A model generated the notes under the pieces. The model worked only from the letters and a program-made list of their open reading frames with translations. It did not search any database and was not told the DNA's origin. From DASZZZ01 sp036260375 (lineage in GTDB: Bacteria > Actinomycetota > CADDZG01 > WHSQ01), in assembly GCA_036260375.1 (NCBI GenBank), contig DASZZZ010000108.1:1-16653 (forward strand): DNA of 16,653 bases, given 5' to 3'. Both the position numbers and the translations under genes were made by a program. Below are positions 15,625 through 16,653 of the stretch, one piece after another. The first letter of the stretch is position 1. Each line of letters opens with the position of its first letter.

Positions 15625-16653
15625 CGCCGTCGCTGCGCCGGACCCTCGCGGTCACCGCGCGCAACCGCGCGCTCGCGGCGGGACGGCGGCTCGCGACCGC
15701 GCCCGGCCCGTTGCGCGTGCTCGACGCGCCGAGCGGCGCGTTGCGGCCCGCCGCGATGCCGGCGCGCGTCGACGCCACCGCGCTCGACGACGTGCTCGCG
15801 GCGGCGCTGGCGCGCTTGGACGCGGCGCGCGCCGAGGTCGTGCGCGACGCGCGCGCAGCGAGCTGGGACGCGCGCGAGCGCCGCGCCGCACGACCGGTGC
15901 CTAGCGGCGGAGAGGGCCCCCGTCGCGCACCGCTCCGCGTGTCGGGGCCGGCAGGTCGCCCCGGCGACGCGGGGTGGCCGCACGAGGGCGACGGCGCGCA
16001 CGATCGGCGCGCCGCGGCCCGTGCGGCGGAGGGCCGTGACGGGACCGCGCCGGCGATGCACGAGACCGAGCGTCACCGCGGGGACCGTGACGCGCCGACG
16101 ACGGGGGGCCGCGCCGCGACGGGAGTCGGAGTCGGCGGCCGCGCGCCCGCGCGCGCCGGAGACGACGAGCCGCGGCGCGAGGCGATGCGCGCGCCGCACG
16201 ACTCGGGAGACGCGCGCGCCATGGCGTCGGCGACGCGCGCGGACGCCGCCGGGCGCGGCGCGTACGGCGGCGTCATGACGCGCGCATCGGACGTCGAGCG
16301 CGCCCGGACCGCGCCGCGCGACGCGCCGAGCGCACCGGACGCGACGCGCCGTGCCGACGCGCTGCGCGCCGCGACGCGCGTCCCGGACGCGATGAGCGCC
16401 GCGGCGAGTGCTCCGGACGAGCGGCGCGCGCCGAGCGCGGCGCCGGATCTAGCCGCGTCCGGCGCGCGCGGCGACCGCGACGTGTCGCCCGCCGGCGGCG
16501 GACAGCTGGCGCGCCTCGTCGCGCTATGGGACGGCGGCGCGGCGCACGACGCGCCCGCGGCCGGGCCCGAGCCGGACGCGCACGACACGCCCGCGCGCGC
16601 TCCGAACGCGGGCGGCGGCCCGATGCGACCACCCGAGGCGGCGGACGCCGCGC
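15621..16653 (+). CDS. Long disordered Arg/Ala/Pro/Asp-rich tail-operon protein (partial, 3' end outside window)
   Basis: The frame from GTG 15621 stays open to the window end (344 codons) with almost all codons ending in G or C, which supports real coding. The GTG overlaps the previous stop (GTGA). Residues 1-90 look partly helical (DDVLAAALARLDAARAEVVR). From ~90 onward the sequence is low-complexity, with recurring Asp-Ala-Pro, Arg-Arg and Gly-Gly blocks and few large hydrophobics, so it is probably disordered. A short hydrophobic segment, LARLVALWDG, appears at ~296-305. I do not recognise a family. The position after the chaperone is that of a tape measure, but the composition is unlike helical tape measures. 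It could instead be a disordered linker or scaffold, or the N-terminal part of a larger modular protein. Confidence 0.6.
   Translation, partial: MTPSLRRTLAVTARNRALAAGRRLATAPGPLRVLDAPSGALRPAAMPARVDATALDDVLAAALARLDAARAEVVRDARAASWDARERRAARPVPSGGEGPRRAPLRVSGPAGRPGDAGWPHEGDGAHDRRAAARAAEGRDGTAPAMHETERHRGDRDAPTTGGRAATGVGVGGRAPARAGDDEPRREAMRAPHDSGDARAMASATRADAAGRGAYGGVMTRASDVERARTAPRDAPSAPDATRRADALRAATRVPDAMSAAASAPDERRAPSAAPDLAASGARGDRDVSPAGGGQLARLVALWDGGAAHDAPAAGPEPDAHDTPARAPNAGGGPMRPPEAADAA

Noticed and set aside
11795..16653. Ordinary prophage
   Set aside because: No capsid, portal, terminase, integrase, lysis or att-like repeat seen, and no tRNA at the junction. It remains possible that such genes lie beyond the window.

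Overview
The window is about 75% GC by eye, and coding codons end almost always in G or C. Every gene I accept lies on the + strand. The order topA, MFS-dTMP kinase fusion, DNA polymerase III delta prime, together with the base composition and common GTG starts, suggests a high-GC Actinomycetota lineage outside the best-known genera. An Acidimicrobiia- or Nitriliruptoria-like organism is my guess; the sequence alone does not settle it.

Region 1 (1-3544) is housekeeping DNA metabolism: the C-terminal zinc-ribbon tail of topoisomerase I, a membrane transporter fused to thymidylate kinase, and the clamp-loader subunit holB. The last two overlap by 4 bases. Region 2 (3545-6739) holds two secreted proteins as separate units: a proteinase K/subtilisin-like S8 protease behind a structured leader, and a BNR/Asp-box (sialidase-like) propeller. 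Strong hairpins separate them. Region 3 (6740-10812) is a compact CUT1-type ABC importer operon in the order MalG-like permease, lipoprotein binding protein, MalK/UgpC-like ATPase, MalF-like permease. The nearby secreted protease and propeller would fit a scavenging lifestyle. Region 4 (10851-11729) is an alpha/beta hydrolase very like fluoroacetate/haloacetate dehalogenases, but with one of the two carboxylate-binding arginines replaced by tyrosine.

Region 5 (11783 to the end) is the most interesting part. It is the start of a translationally coupled operon for a contractile phage-tail-like particle (extracellular contractile injection system or tailocin type). In order it carries a small DNA-circularisation/GpU-like tail protein, an unknown beta-rich protein in the tail-terminator position, a tail sheath, a tail tube, a possible one-piece tail assembly chaperone, and a long disordered Arg/Ala/Pro/Asp-rich protein cut by the window end, where a tape measure would be expected. 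No capsid, terminase, portal or integrase gene is visible here, so a domesticated injection device is more likely than a prophage, though the window shows only its first part.

A cross-cutting observation is that the ABC operon and the tail operon seem to begin in the same way: a TAGCGT -10 hexamer, exactly 6 bases, then a GTG opening a 7-8 codon mini-ORF whose TGA overlaps the start codon of the first real gene. This looks like leaderless initiation followed by coupled re-initiation.
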